64,000 bases of DNA from Cristatella mucedo (Eukaryota; Bryozoa; Phylactolaemata; Cristatellidae). The DNA is taken from the NCBI GenBank assembly GCA_009760855.2, contig WPIO01000011.1:603501-667500 (forward strand), given 5' to 3'. The notes under the pieces were generated by a model that saw only the letters and a program-made list of their open reading frames with translations, was not told the origin of the DNA and did not search any database. The first letter of the stretch is position 1, and each line of letters begins with the position of its first letter. Of the stretch, positions 1-21,890 are shown piece after piece. Made by a program: the position numbers and the translations under genes.

Positions 1-82
1 TATGCAGCAAATGAAAAGTGCCTAGAAAGAGACCGAGTTCTCTGAGAGCGCTATATCAAGTGTATTGTTATTACTATTAAAG
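1..82 (+). mobile_element. LINE family A 3' end fragment
   Basis: This is the last 80 bp of a family A LINE, cut by the window edge. It has the diagnostic 3' hairpin arms (a degenerate AGTGCC arm, AGAGA, then TCTCT and AGCGCT) followed by a short (ATT)n-like tail. It matches the 3' ends at 22056 and 30680. Confidence 0.7.
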
Positions 83-99
83 AAGGCCGACTTGACCTT

Positions 100-352
100 G
101 AAGCGAATGTGCCCATTCAGTCACAAGTCACTCTGGAACTAGAGGGAAGTCTGGAACAGGCCTAGACGATGGATGGGCAGCTGGCACGGTGAGCGATGCT
201 AGATAAAACCAACTCGACAGGGTGAGGTCTTCCCGTTCACGGGTGTCACGTGGTTGGCCCACAGCTAGCGATCGGAGGTCGGTCTTCTCGACACTACACT
301 TCAGGAAGCTAGCGGCCATCCGAATGCATCCGAACGTCGTCGATGCAGGCTG
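100..352 (-). mobile_element. Degenerate LINE reverse-transcriptase fragment
   Basis: Read on the minus strand, the right part encodes ACIDDVR and then MAASFLK...EKTDL, which resembles ACIDDIRSWMAANFLKLNDDKT of the intact family A copy at 21.1 kb. The fragment is old and in broken frames. It lies just downstream of NSUN5 exon 2, inside the next NSUN5 intron. Confidence 0.5.
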
Positions 353-380
353 CAGAGGGAACTGACCGAGTCGGACAACT

Positions 381-381
<1 letters not shown>

Positions 382-447
<66 letters not shown>
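382..447. repeat. (CAG)22 trinucleotide repeat
   Basis: There are 22 uninterrupted CAG units on the plus strand, which read as CTG in the sense of NSUN5. The tract lies about 110 bp downstream of the NSUN5 exon 2 donor, so it is intronic. The polyglutamine, polyalanine and polyleucine readings in the six frames are artefacts of the repeat. Confidence 0.95.
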
Positions 448-448
<1 letters not shown>

Positions 449-557
449 CCGGCACTCTGAAAGCACGAGCAGTGCGGCGCTGCCGAAAAAGCATCATGCA
501 CGACAGCGCCAGCAGCAGGCAGGCTGGGGCGTGGCGGCGGCGCCGCCGAGCACTCGC

Positions 558-746
558 CTTGTATTTGGACGCTCCTCGGACACCAGGGCCGATGAGAAAG
601 TCGTACAGCAGGACGACGAGCAGGTGGCTGCCAGAGCAGCGAAGCTTCTTCTCCAGCTTGAGGTCCGAGCAAGAGGCGAGCAGGTCCTCGAGCACCGGCC
701 GGTACTTCAGCGTCTCACATACCAGCGCGTACAGCTGCTTCTTGTT
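558..746 (-). CDS. NSUN5: NSUN5 coding exon 2
   Basis: The exon is 189 nt, 63 codons, phase 0 at both ends. The acceptor is the AG at 747-748, with an unusually AT-rich, pyrimidine-poor tract before it. It was chosen because it gives NKKQLYALVCET directly after exon 1. The donor after AAG is GCGAGT, so this would be a GC-AG intron. If that donor is not used, the frame runs on into an arginine-rich stretch and then the CTG repeat, which does not resemble NSUN5. Confidence 0.8.
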
Positions 747-3700
747 CTTCAGAATTAACAGCAGTGGCGGGCTTTATTATTTAATAATAACAATAATACA
801 TTAAGTCTCGGTGTCTGTACTAGGATGCCTTTATTAAGAGATCACGATTCCGATTCGAAATCACGACTAGGCATCCATCAGCCCGAGGAACGACGTGAAG
901 ACCCAGCTGCGGCAAATCGAGACAAAGTAAGCAAGACAGTGGTCGGCTAAGAATCGCAGCAGCAGCAGCTACAAGAAGTAGCCCCCAAGTCAGAAATAAG
1001 TAAAGGCGATGCAATGGCAGACTTTCATATCCAACAGCTGACACGGGCCCCAAGGCATGACTATCTGCTGAGGCCTAGTCAAATCTCGAGTTACAGTCAC
1101 GACTACAGGAACGACTGACTGAACACAGAAACTAAAAGATGAGAGGCTACACCGGAGGGTTTGCTGCTCAGTGACAAAGCCAAAGTGCAACTGACCTACC
1201 AGACAGCTGGACAAAAAAAAATCCTAACCAACAAAGCAGCCGAGGTCCGAGCCCACAAATTGTGACATTCAACAACGTCATCGCTCATTACTAAGTCAAC
1301 ACAGAATGAAAGCACGTGCGGCAAGACATTCAGAATGTAAATGACCACACAAAAATTAACACTAAATGGCTTCTGCAACTTGTGCACCACCAGTGCATAG
1401 AAACCGAGTTCTGGACAACAGGAAGGCCGGTTTGTAGTGACAGTGGAATTGCTGACCGTTTTTGGACAAATGAGCTGGGTTCTAGGTCTTTTCACCAGAT
1501 ACATGAAACAGCACGACAATCAGTGGCTAAACGAGCTGTGCAGTTGGCAGCTTTCTTCCCAAAAATACCCGAGAAACCACAACACACACGTGCCAGAGTG
1601 GCACGTACATCAAAAGCAGAAGCACAGAGACGCTGCTGCACTCTCGCTAACAAAAAGCATGCTATAGTAACCCAAGATCGGTGCACAGCAACCCAAGCTC
1701 TGCAGTAACCCAAGAGTATTCCAAGGATGGCATGATAGTCCCTCCTACTGGTCACGAGCTGGGTGGCCTACATACAGGTGCTCGTGGAATCCAACTTTCC
1801 AACTTTTCCAGTTCAGAGGAGGCTAGCATCTTCTTGTCGAGCGCCTGCGTGTCAGGAACAATAATGACAAGTAATACTAATAATAATAATGATAATAATG
1901 CACTTGATAGAGCGCCATCAGAGTACTCATTTTCTTTCTAGGCGCTTTACATTTGCTGCAAAGGGAAACGCGATTGAATGGTAAGTAATATCACGCTTGA
2001 AAAACAACACGAATAACATGGTTAGGGGTAACGTGCACAGGGTCTGCATGCAAGTGCGGTTAGTGGCAGCATGCAGTGTCAGCAAGCATAAGCACAGTAC
2101 ACTTGTATAGTACTGAGATAACATAATCTCTTTCCAGGCACTTTACAACTCTTTGTAAGAGTATCGATAACCAAGGAGCAGTGACATACACGGTATCATG
2201 CATGCAAAAACAAACAAGCAGCTGACCTAGGTTAAAGCAAACATTAAGACACTCGGTAGCCATCGGTTTGTGAGACCTGTAGCTAGGAGCATGCACTTAA
2301 TCATGTACATGGTCGGCAAGCAAAGCACACTGGAATTAAAAAAGACTGGTTCACTGAGGTGATCTTAAGAGATGAGACTTAAAGTTCACTGAGATGATCT
2401 TAAGAGATGAGACTTAAAGAATGCACGGTCATAGCAGGTAGTGACAGCACCAGGAAGTGAGTTCCAGACTTTGGGTGCATTCAAGCTCAAGCTTGATCAC
2501 CAATAGATTTCAACTTATTGTGACAGACAGCAAGATGACCAGATGCCGAGGAATGAATGGGTGGTGCGACAGCAACACGAGGAAGCAAAGCATTTGTATG
2601 GGTACGCTGGTGCTAGTGAGTGAAGTAATGTGCAAGCCCGGCTGAGGATCTTCAAATCGATTCGATGCTCGACAGGGAGCCAGTGAAGTTCAGACAGAAG
2701 TGAGGCGATGTGGCAGCTATGCCGTCGACAAAAGACCGGGCGACCAGCTGAGTGTTGCACCAGTTGCAGACGATTGAGGACACAGGCCAGTAGTCTTCAA
2801 TAAAGTTAACTGCAATCATCTAGACGACATATCACAAACTAGTTGAGCTGTCGTACTCCTATCGAACCAGATGATCGTGTAGATCGTGAACCATATCTTC
2901 GTCTGTAACTCCACAAAGTTACAAAGACCAAGTCGGTGTCATGCAGGAGAGTTTTCTTGAGCCCACTGAAAGCCTAAGCGGCTTTCGGTACGCATTCGGT
3001 AGTCAACAGACTTCGTCTCACGCAACAAACAGAGAGAGTGAAAAGCAGAGTCAGGAGAGTCAGGTCGAGGTGGTGAGCAGCATGGAAGCAGCAGCTCAGG
3101 ACGAGAGGAAAATATGTGCCATAGTGGACAGCAGGTGAGTCGATGCCGTTGTGCAAGAAATCACCACTCACGTTTTAATGCGGGCCAAAAGTGTCACACT
3201 GCCTCTGAAAATAAAGGTGATGGTGACGAGGGTATGCCGTTCAGGTGGGCATTACCTCTGGGAAAAGTGATTGGAATAGGATATCACTTTTATGCTGCCG
3301 ATACTCAGCTGTATTTGTCATTTACACCGTCGGAATCTGCTGCAGAAACTGAGAAACTGAATGCTTGCCTTGCCGATATTTGATCCTGGATGTCGGAAAA
3401 CTTCCTGAAATTAAATGACAATAAAACCGAACTGCTGCTCATAGGACACCCTAAGCCTGTGGCTGGATTAAAAGACTTTGCTGTTCTAATAGGTGATGCT
3501 ATTGTGCGACCTTCACCACATGCTCGAAATTTAGGTGTCGTGTTCGACAGTTGCAAATTTCAAAAGCTTCATTCAGAAGACTGCCTCTACAGATAGCCAT
3601 CACGTCCAATCCCAATTCAACATTAGGAGCTGTGTCCCACAGTTGCTTGTAAATAAATTTAACTAGCTCCTTAGTTCTGTCTCGGCTTGATTATTGTAAT

Positions 3701-6005
3701 TCCCTTTTGGCTGGGCTGCCAAAGAAAGCTATTATGCCACTACAGCGGACAATGAATATGGCTGCAAGGCTAGTCTTCAAGTCCCAGCGGTTTGAGCACG
3801 TGTCTCCTTTGCTGGAAGAGCTAGGATGGTTGCCGGTTGAGCTAAGGATACAGAGCAAAGTTCTTACGCTGACACACAAGGCCCGCCACGGCTTGGCTCC
3901 TTCGTACCAAGCTGAACTGCTGCATCAGTTTCAGCCTGTTTGCGCCCTCAGGTCCAGTGCGGACAATAAATTAGCTGTTCCATTCCTCAGCTTAAAGACC
4001 GTTGGCGACAGAAGCTTTAGCTCTGCAGGTCCTAGACTGTGGAACTTGCTTCCACAATTCTTACGCAACGACATCTACTCTCCAACTGCCGACTATGGCA
4101 CATCTTTTTCAGCGGTCCTGAACTGCTACTTCTATGCTACTCATTACCTCGAACTGCTCTCCTGACTTTGCTATGCTTTCCAATTTCTCTTTGTTTCGTG
4201 AGACGAAGTCTGTCGGCTACCGAATGCGTACCGAAAGCTGCTTAGGATGTGAGTGTGCTATACAAAACTCTCCTGCGTAACACCCACATGGTCTTTATGA
4301 CTTTGTGGAGTTACAGACGGAGATACATTACATTTCCCCTAGCCTCTCCCTGCTGCCCTCCCCTGGACTGCCATAAAGGGATGTGCCAGGCTTAGCTTCG
4401 CATGACAGGCTGCCTTTGGAAAGTTCGTGGTCCGGCATCTGCTCGAGTTAATACTTGCTACTCCTATGGGTAGCAGCAAAAGAAGCTTGCACGACTAGTT
4501 ATAGTGGCTTGCAACGGTGGGCATCCATGCCACTTTTTGTAAAACTTACAAGATGGGAGCATCAAAGTAGTCTCTCTACAGAGAAATATCAAAGCAGGAT
4601 TTTTAATGGGTCGTGGCCTAACTCAAGACTTTATAGTCGCACGAAAACATCCCATAACGAATAATCTTTATAACGAGGCTCCATCGAGGGGCTGAGTATC
4701 GTCAGGGGTGAGGCCGAGACTGTCCGATGCAGCAAGCTGAGAAACGTAGAAATCGAATTTAGTGGCTTCTTGTAAGCAAACAAGAGACCTTACATTAAAC
4801 ATCTGTGCAATGATAAAACGACAGACCGGGTTAAACTCGTGCAAGACGGTAACAAACAAGAGATATAGGACACACATTGGGCTGGTTAACCGAGTAAGCC
4901 ACTACAGAAATTATGGACGCTAGCTTTGCTCGGTCGGCAAGACACCTGACCGCAGAACTGCAGTGCTGCAAAGTATGAAAGAGCGATTGCATCACCTGCG
5001 TTTGAGATTTGTCGAAATGACCTTGGTTTATCCTTTGAGATGGTGCTATACGTTTATGAGGCGAGTTCCTGGCCAGATGCCCTTTTTCTCTCTATAGTAG
5101 CTGACGTCGAAGCGATCGCCCAAAGGCGACACCTACTGGCTAGTCTTTCGAATCGCAGGCAAACTAATACAGCAAGCACTAGGTCACGGCACGACAGGAC
5201 AGATGTTGCTGGCAAACATGATTTACCAGTGATATCAGCAGTAACTGAAAGAAAGCAGATTCTGCGGATACGAGTGACACTTATACAGAGATAGCACTGT
5301 GACAGATACGCTGTGGAGTCTCTACAACAGCACCAGGCGGCTTAATGAGCTGTCAGTCACTGCAGCCAAGAACAAGACTGTTGTGCTGCCTAACTGACAG
5401 CTCATAGCCGCACTAGTTAAGCAATCATAAATAGACGTACTGTTGGATTACTGCCGTATGCTAATCGGCAGACGTGCAAGGTTAGTCTTACGAATTTCAA
5501 CTAGGGCTGCCCAGGATAGTTGATTTTCGCTATTCGACGAATGCGAGTAATTGACCAACAAATCGGACGAATACGATGAGCCTATACAATAGGTCTACTG
5601 ATAAAATTTGTAATGTAGGAAAATATTGCGGTTCAGTAAATTTCCTAAGCAATTTAAGAGTAAACAAGCTAAATGATTCGAGTCAGAACAGTCGGATAGA
5701 CGATTCTTCGCCTGATGGGGGATAAGTTCCGAAAGGTAGAAATTCATGCGCGGAATCAACACGGCGTTATGTCCCTTTCTAACCATTCGCTGAAAACTAA
5801 AGAAACTTGCGAGGGCAGACGCGTACCGTTAGGTTGTATACTTCAACGTCCCAGAGCCCACTGCAGGACGTCGCACAGCCAAACACAGTACTGCAGCAAC
5901 TAAGGACATCCGCACCTGGTAATCCGAACCCAGAACCAGCGTCTTGACACTCCCAGCTTTGTCGTCTAAGCCTCTAAGCACGGTGGCGGCGACGTCGTAG
6001 AGCAT
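558..6005 (-). CDS. NSUN5: NSUN5-like rRNA cytosine-5 methyltransferase, first two coding exons (gene continues off the left edge)
   Basis: NSUN5 family enzymes methylate a cytosine in large-subunit rRNA using SAM, in the nucleus/nucleolus. Two exons are visible. Exon 1 (5916-6005) encodes 30 residues starting MLYDVAATVLRG and ending VLGSDYQ. Exon 2 (558-746) encodes 63 residues including NKKQLYALVCETLKYRPVL, LEKKLR and VLLYDFLIGPGVRG. This is the N-terminal region of NSUN5; the human protein has NVKQLYALVCET, AEKKLR and LVYELLLGKGFRG at the same places. The splice junction Q|N falls at the matching position and is in phase 0. The SAM-binding catalytic domain with its cysteines is not in the window. 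The start is the first in-frame ATG at 6005. The gene is divergent from CLIC, 163 bp away. The assignment rests on remembered family sequence, not a search. Confidence 0.85.
1893..2103 (-). mobile_element. LINE family A 3' end
   Basis: The minus-strand copy begins with an (AAT)n tail at about 1876-1900 and then has the hairpin arms and the 3' UTR block (GTTAGGGGTAACGTGCACAG type). It covers only the 3' untranslated end. Confidence 0.8.
2104..2835 (-). mobile_element. Second LINE, 3' half with RT C-terminus remnant
   Basis: A second hairpin-type 3' end begins at about 2104. The minus strand then encodes CHIASLLSELHWLPVEHRID and LHSLAPAYP, which match the RT-downstream C-terminal region of the LINEs at 21.5 kb. 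The frame is interrupted and the copy is old. Confidence 0.7.
2893..3172 (-). mobile_element. LINE family B 3' end, minus strand
   Basis: The minus strand reads SVCCVRRSLLTTECVPKAA, nearly the same as SLCFVRRSLSATECVPKAA of the plus copy ending at 4345. The family B 3' terminus (GTTACAGACGGAGATA type) lies at its low-coordinate end. Confidence 0.75.
3210..4345 (+). mobile_element. LINE family B, 5'-truncated RT and C-terminal region
   Basis: The frames encode YHFYAADTQLYLSF (RT motif with A-A-D-D-like core reading YAAD), SWMSENFLKLNDNKTELLL, RNLGVVF and, from 3707, LEELGWLPVELRIQSKVL, KTVGDRSFSSAGPRLWNLLP. This is an L2/CR1-group non-LTR element distinct from family A. It contains stops and frame changes, for example a TGA just before SWMSENF, and lacks the endonuclease and N-terminal RT. 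It ends with a GTTACAGACGGAGATACATTACATT-type terminus, which differs from family A's hairpin plus (ATT)n. Confidence 0.85.
4346..5915. other. Unassigned intronic sequence
   Basis: Nothing recognisable on either strand. There are only short spurious open frames. Confidence 0.5.
5916..6005 (-). CDS. NSUN5: NSUN5 coding exon 1
   Basis: The exon has 30 codons from ATG (6003-6005) to CAG, then donor GTGCGG. The peptide MLYDVAATVLRG...GSVKTLVLGSDYQ aligns with the start of NSUN5, where human has MGLYAAAAGVLAG and GSIKGLVYSSNFQ. The open frame extends a little upstream, but there is no earlier in-frame ATG in the sequence I read. Confidence 0.85.
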
Positions 6006-6168
6006 GCTGCGGCTCGTCGGCTGTAAAGCCGAGCACGCCAGCCACACGAGGCCAAGGCCGCGTCTAAAGCGGATGAGCTCACGCTGCGCATGCGTGAGTA
6101 CCGGCTGCCAGCCATTGGGGCGTTAGTCCGATTGCTGCCTGAGGGGCGCTAGCAGCAGAGGAATTAAC
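6006..6168. promoter_or_regulatory. Bidirectional promoter between NSUN5 and CLIC
   Basis: The 163 bp between the divergent start codons is GC- and CpG-rich. It contains TGCGCATGCGTG at 6085-6096, one base from the palindromic NRF1 consensus, and ATTGG (inverted CCAAT) at 6114-6118. There is no TATA box. NRF1 palindromes are typical of TATA-less bidirectional promoters of housekeeping genes. Transcription start sites cannot be placed, and part of this stretch must be 5' UTR. Confidence 0.65.
6085..6096. promoter_or_regulatory. NRF1-like palindromic site
   Basis: TGCGCATGCGTG fits YGCGCAYGCGCR with one mismatch. It lies 80 bp from the NSUN5 start and 73 bp from the CLIC start, roughly central between the two genes. 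Confidence 0.55.
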
Positions 6169-17163
<10,995 letters not shown>

Positions 17164-17636
17164 TATACAGGTTTGACCGAGGCAACCAGGACGATTTGAT
17201 ACTAAGCAGCTCGAGACGCAAAGGAATACAAACAGACAAAAATTCGCCCTCACTGCCATGGCGGTTTCTAAGACCACGCAGTACCTCGTGTTGCTTGGTG
17301 GCGCACCACTGCTGCTGCCACGCACAGCTTTATATATCGCGCGACGTGGAATTGCTTATATCGCATTAGCTTGCTGTGCAGTACCTACTCGGGCACTGAT
17401 TGATGCCGCAGGCTTTGCGAGTGGCGAAGCTAAGTGCAGTGCAGGAAGACTTTTGCTATGTCTGAAGAATCGCTGCTGCTTATGTAAGCAAGTCGAATAG
17501 ACCTGATCAGAGAATTGACTAGGAAGCTCTACAATACCAACGTATACTACTATGTGTGCAAATATACTCTTTGTATGTGGCATGTGGACGAGCTCATTGG
17601 AGGATAGACCTAACGTGTCTACAGCAAGCTAGACGT

Positions 17637-17696
17637 GGAGAGAGAGGAGAGAGAATGAGAGGGAAGAAGTGAGAGAAAAAGAGAGAGCGAGAGAGA

Positions 17697-17754
<58 letters not shown>
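17637..17754. repeat. (GA)n microsatellite
   Basis: Imperfect then pure GA repeat, about 115 bp, followed by a short G-run. Confidence 0.95.
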
Positions 17755-17755
<1 letters not shown>

Positions 17756-17944
17756 TAGTAACACAGTTAATGCAACGATTTATCCCAATGCAAATTCCTG
17801 TAATACGTTTACGAGTGCCTACGTAGAAAATAATTCTGCTCGTAATTTTTGAAGCAAAAAAGTACATTAGGACGTGAGGACATATCAGCCTTATTCTTGA
17901 TCGCAGTCTGCTGTTTAGTATTACTAATGCCCTAGAGGCGCACT

Positions 17945-17950
17945 AATAAA
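17945..17950 (+). promoter_or_regulatory. Candidate CLIC polyadenylation signal
   Basis: First canonical AATAAA after the CLIC stop codon. A single hexamer in AT-rich sequence is weak evidence. Confidence 0.3.
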
Positions 17951-18039
17951 AGTAACTATCATAATATTAGGACATTTGCTTAGTACTCTAGGTGAGATCA
18001 ATCAAATTATAGGCCCTCTTCATTTGCTAAAAAGAAACC

Positions 18040-18480
18040 CGTCTTTAGGCTGGAATAACTTACAAAGTAGATGGGCCCACAAGCACACACTGGACAACTC
18101 TCAAGGAATAGTAATGACTATGAGGAACACGTAGCTTTTTAGATTCTGTTTTAAATCATGTCAAGTTAGTGGGTGTCGCGAATTCATTCGGGAGTGAGCT
18201 TCAGTCTTTAAAAACATACGAGATAAAGGCAGGGCACTGATTGATGGTAGGCCTTTGCAGGTTGGTGAAAGTGGTATACTTTCAATACGAAGCGACTTTC
18301 AAGATAGATAGGCCAGGACTCCAGGAAGCTTTCATCAACCGACAGCGTCTTATTGTAAAGTTAGGCATACCTGCAAGTTGTAAATTACGAAGGTCTAGAC
18401 CGGACGTCACTAATGCATAGTCGTACATGCAATGCATGCTGCAATATAGTTTAGCGAGTTGGACGTGGGTAAAGACACGG
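18040..18480 (-). mobile_element. Old LINE remnant
   Basis: Scattered matches to the minus-strand C-terminal region of the LINEs (CATGTCAAGTTAGTGGGTGT, GGGAGTGAGCTTCAG, GCAGGTTGGTGAAAG). No open frame remains. Confidence 0.5.
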
Positions 18481-18764
18481 GTGGATCAAATTACGAGTTT
18501 AGCTGTATATTGACTCGGTAAAAATTAATGGTTATGTTGAGCTTAAAAGTTACGTCAATGGCAAGATAGAGAGTTTAAAAATTTTGAAATAAAAGTGGAT
18601 CCACCACAGATCCTGAGTACCCAGTACTTTAGAAGCTACTCGGATGACCGTTGCTTGTTTATATCAATGCTCTGAAATCTTACGTAAAGAAAGGACCTTT
18701 ACCAATGCAGTGCATTGGGGTGATGCTAAGGCGAGATGACAAGAGCTAAAAAGAACGATGCAAT

Positions 18765-19012
18765 CAATGGTGATTCGTCCTTTATGTGTTTATAGGTGCT
18801 GACACTGTGCATGCTGCCACTAACCACGCTTGCATGCTGACCCTGTGCATGTCACCCCTAACCATGTTATTCATGGCGTTTATCAAGCATGATACCACTC
18901 ACCATTCACTCATGATTCCTTTGCTGAAAATTTAAAGCGTATAGAACGACATTGAATTTTCTGAGGGCGCTTTATCAAGTGTATTATTATTATTATTAAT
19001 ATTATTAATAGT
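18765..19012 (+). mobile_element. LINE family A 3' end
   Basis: Runs from GTGATTCGTCC through the 3' UTR to a diverged hairpin and an (ATT)n tail. Confidence 0.8.
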
Positions 19013-19720
19013 ACCAAATTATACCAAGATATCTAGCAGAGCTTTCTGAGAGATTGCCTAAGTCAGCGTTCTTGAGAACTTCATTATGCACTCGCATCAT
19101 TGCCGACAGTGTGGAATGTTGAAATCTAAAACCTGAGTACCTTTCTTGCTAGGTGTGATGTTTTGATGTGAGAGTGTAGCTGTTCTACCACGACAGGTTA
19201 AAGTGAGTTTGATAGGAATGGCACTACGGAGACTGGGCTGAATTTTCTTACGTTCTCCTGGTCGAGAGCTGATTTCCTTGAGTGAGGCATGAGAGAAGCG
19301 TTTTGAAGGAAAAAACCTGAGGCTGAGGAAATACTTGTTATTCGACTTGTGATAGGCAGAAGAACATATTTATATCTCTGCAGAAGAAAAGTAGCTATGG
19401 AGTCTAGAGGGCTGGCCGTCTTCCACTTGAGATGAGTTCTAGATGAGGTCGCTAGTTAACATAACCAATTCCTTCTGAATTTTTTTCAATTGCTATATCC
19501 GGCTCAGTGACTACAAATTTTCTAGTTATCCAATTGCACACTTAGACCTACGAGCTGCTATCGTCTGTAGATTGTGGTTGCATCAGTTCTTAAAACCTAT
19601 ACTCTCTTAAAACTAAAATGTATAAAACTAAATTTAGATAATGCAAATAAAAGTATTTCCTACTACCAAATCAGTCCTGCTTCAAGGTGGAGAAGGTTAA
19701 CATGACAAATGGTAATCATA
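19013..19720. other. Unassigned sequence
   Basis: AT-rich. Nothing recognised. Confidence 0.5.
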
Positions 19721-19721
19721 C

Positions 19722-19855
19722 TAACAAGAATAATAATAATAATAGACTTGATAAAGCACCCTCAGAGAACTCAATCTCTTTCTAGGTGCTTTACATTTGC
19801 TGCAAAAAAACACGATCGAATGGTGAGTGGTATCATGCTTGATACATTTAAAGTT
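19722..19855 (-). mobile_element. LINE family A 3' tail
   Basis: (AAT)n tail, hairpin and the first 60 bp of the 3' UTR in reverse orientation. Confidence 0.75.
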
Positions 19856-20117
19856 ATCCACAACAACACCGGTCAAGTGCGATGGTTTCGTATCCTTTAA
19901 CTTTGTTCCATTTATATAAAAATAAAGACAAATAGTGCAGCAAGTCAGAGAGATTTAAAAGACACGATATGAATGAAAAACATAGGAAAATATAATTTGC
20001 TAAAGAAATCAAGCTGATACTCCATTTGCAGCTTGTTACTAGATGCATTAGCACAAGCGCATGAGCATAATGCGAATGTTATTCATCTTGTCCCTACCGC
20101 TGACGATGCCTGTATAA

Positions 20118-20467
20118 TAATAATAATAATATATTTGTATAGCGCCATCAGAGAACTTAATCAAGCTCTCGGCACTTTACTGATACTTTATAGAAAGTAT
20201 ATGAAAATGATCGGCGATAAAATCCGCAAATAGCAGGTATCGTATAATCAGATACACACATGAAAGACGAACCACATAGATCTACCTAATGCTGTAATAA
20301 ATATGCACGCTTTAAGGTTTATTTTTAAATTTTGCCATGTCAGGGGATGTTCCGATGTGCGTCAGTAGCGAGTTCTAGGCTTTGGGAGCATAGGAACTAA
20401 AGGCACGATCTCCAATGGTTTGAGGTTCGTACAAGGTATTGCTAAACGATTCGAGTGAGAACAGCGG
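20118..20467 (-). mobile_element. LINE family C, 3' part (left half, interrupted by a family A insertion)
   Basis: A minus-strand element with an (AAT)n tail, a variant hairpin and a 3' UTR lacking the GTTAGGGGT block. It runs into the antisense of the RT C-terminal region and stops abruptly at about 20467. The matching continuation is at 22129-22549. Confidence 0.8.
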
Positions 20468-21890
20468 ATTAGCACCTTTCAAAAAAGCTGTAGTCAGGCC
20501 ACTTCTCAAGAAAGCTACACTAGACCAAGAGAACTTAAGCAACTACCGCCCAGTCTCCCTTCTACCATTCCTATCAAAGACACTGGAACGGGTCGCGGCA
20601 GACCAGCTGAACTCGTATATCGAAACCTCACACCTTGCTAGTAAGTTCCAGTCTGGCTTTAGAGCTAATCACTCCACAGAGTCAGCATTGCTTCGGGTAT
20701 ACAACGACCTACTTAGGAATGCAGACATGGGTAGAGTGTCTCTTCTTGTTTTGCTCGATCTTTCGGCAGCTTTTGATACCATCGATCACAAAGTACTTCT
20801 AGAGCGCCTCTCATCTCGCCTGGGCATCACTGGCACTGCTCTGCAGTGGTTCAGGTCCTATCTCAGTGGGAGACTCCAGAGTGTTGATGTGAATGGACAA
20901 AGATCATCTGAAGTACCTCTAAAATATGGAGTACCTCAGGGCTCTGTGCTAGGTCCGGTCCTTTTCACCGTCTATACTCTCCCTCTCGCTGATGTGATTG
21001 CCAAGCACAATCTAGGCTTTCACTTCTATGCGGATGACACTCAGTTGTACCTTTGCTTTGATCCCTCCCAGCCTTCGAGCACCTCAAATTCTCTCAACTC
21101 ACTTGCTGCATGCATTGATGACATCCGATCATGGATGGCAGCAAATTTTCTAAAACTAAACGATGATAAAACTAACTTACTAGTTATGGGCAAACCTAGT
21201 GTTATTCAGAAATTGGAAAGGCTGACTTTCAAAATTGGCTCTGCCAGCATATCTCCAGTTGCATCAGCTCGAAATCTAGGTGTCATATTCCAAAGCGACC
21301 TCTCGTTAGACGACCACATCAGCTCCACAGTCAAATCAGCCTATTTTCAGCTTCATAACATTGCTAAAATTAGGGCTTGTTTAGATAAGGATACCACGTC
21401 CAAGTTGGTCCATGCATTCGTGACATCTCGTCTCGACTTCTGCAACTCACTGCTTACTGGCCTACCAGCATGTGCGATCAGGCGATTGCAGCTGGTGCAA
21501 AAATCTGCAGCTAGGCTTGTCTGCCGTGAGCGTCGCAGTTGCCACATTACTCCACTTCTCGCCGACCTGCACTGGTTACCAGTCAAGCAACGGATTGACT
21601 TCAAGGTTTTGTCGCTCACTTTTAGGTCTCTTCATTCTATGGCTCCAGCCTATCTTTCAGAGATACTACCCCATCAGGCAAAGCATCGTACCACTCGCTT
21701 TTCGGAATCCAACAGTCTAGAAATACCTCGTACAAACCTTAAATCCTTTGGAGACCGTGCATTTAGCTCGTATGCTCCCACAGCCTGGAACTCCCTCCCG
21801 ACCTGCATCAGAACATCCCCTGACCTGACCACATTTAAAAGAAACTTAAAAACATTCCTATTTAGGACAGCATTTAGTGGGTCCTTGTGA
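20466..21890 (+). CDS. LINE family A reverse transcriptase (5'-truncated)
   Basis: About 474 codons of L2/CR1-group reverse transcriptase, copying element RNA at the nicked target. RT motifs appear in order: NYRPVSLLPFLSKTLERV, LVLLDLSAAFDTIDH (first catalytic Asp), YGVPQGSVLGPVLF, FHFYADDTQLY (catalytic DD), FLKLNDDKT and RNLGVIF. The C-terminal part typical of these elements follows: [33 protein letters not shown] and FKRNLKTFLFRTAFSGSL. The element-derived frame begins near GGATTAGCACC at 20466; open codons before it belong to the antisense flank. No internal stops, so it is a recent insertion. Confidence 0.9.
   Translation, partial: GLAPFKKAVVRPLLKKATLDQENLSNYRPVSLLPFLSKTLERVAADQLNSYIETSHLASKFQSGFRANHSTESALLRVYNDLLRNADMGRVSLLVLLDLSAAFDTIDHKVLLERLSSRLGITGTALQWFRSYLSGRLQSVDVNGQRSSEVPLKYGVPQGSVLGPVLFTVYTLPLADVIAKHNLGFHFYADDTQLYLCFDPSQPSSTSNSLNSLAACIDDIRSWMAANFLKLNDDKTNLLVMGKPSVIQKLERLTFKIGSASISPVASARNLGVIFQSDLSLDDHISSTVKSAYFQLHNIAKIRACLDKDTTSKLVHAFVTSRLDFCNSLLTGLPACAIRRLQLVQKSAARLVCRERRSCHITPLLADLHWLPVKQRIDFKVLSLTFRSLHSMAPAYLSEILPHQAKHRTTRFSESNSLEIPRTNLKSFGDRAFSSYAPTAWNSLPTCIRTSPDLTTFKRNLKTFLFRTAFSGSL

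Larger units (their letters stand above)
747..5915 (-). other. NSUN5 intron 1
   Basis: This 5.2-kb intron is filled with LINE fragments, listed separately (1893-2835, 2893-3172, 3210-4345). 810-1890 and 4346-5915 hold no gene, tRNA or repeat family that I recognise. A short tandem duplication of about 34 bp lies at 2351-2419. Confidence 0.7.
17164..17950 (+). other. Probable CLIC 3' UTR with GA tract
   Basis: No other gene is seen here. The first AATAAA downstream of the stop on the plus strand is at 17945-17950, which would give a 3' UTR of about 0.8 kb containing the GA tract. The end is inferred only. Confidence 0.35.

Noticed and set aside
343-804. Polyglutamine protein on the plus strand
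   Set aside because: The frame runs over an intronic CAG tract and then antisense through NSUN5 exon 2. The minus strand carries the family-conserved reading.
1980-2060. Telomere-like GGTTAGGGG motifs
   Set aside because: Single GGTTAGGGG words occur at one fixed place in the 3' UTR of each family A LINE and are not in tandem.
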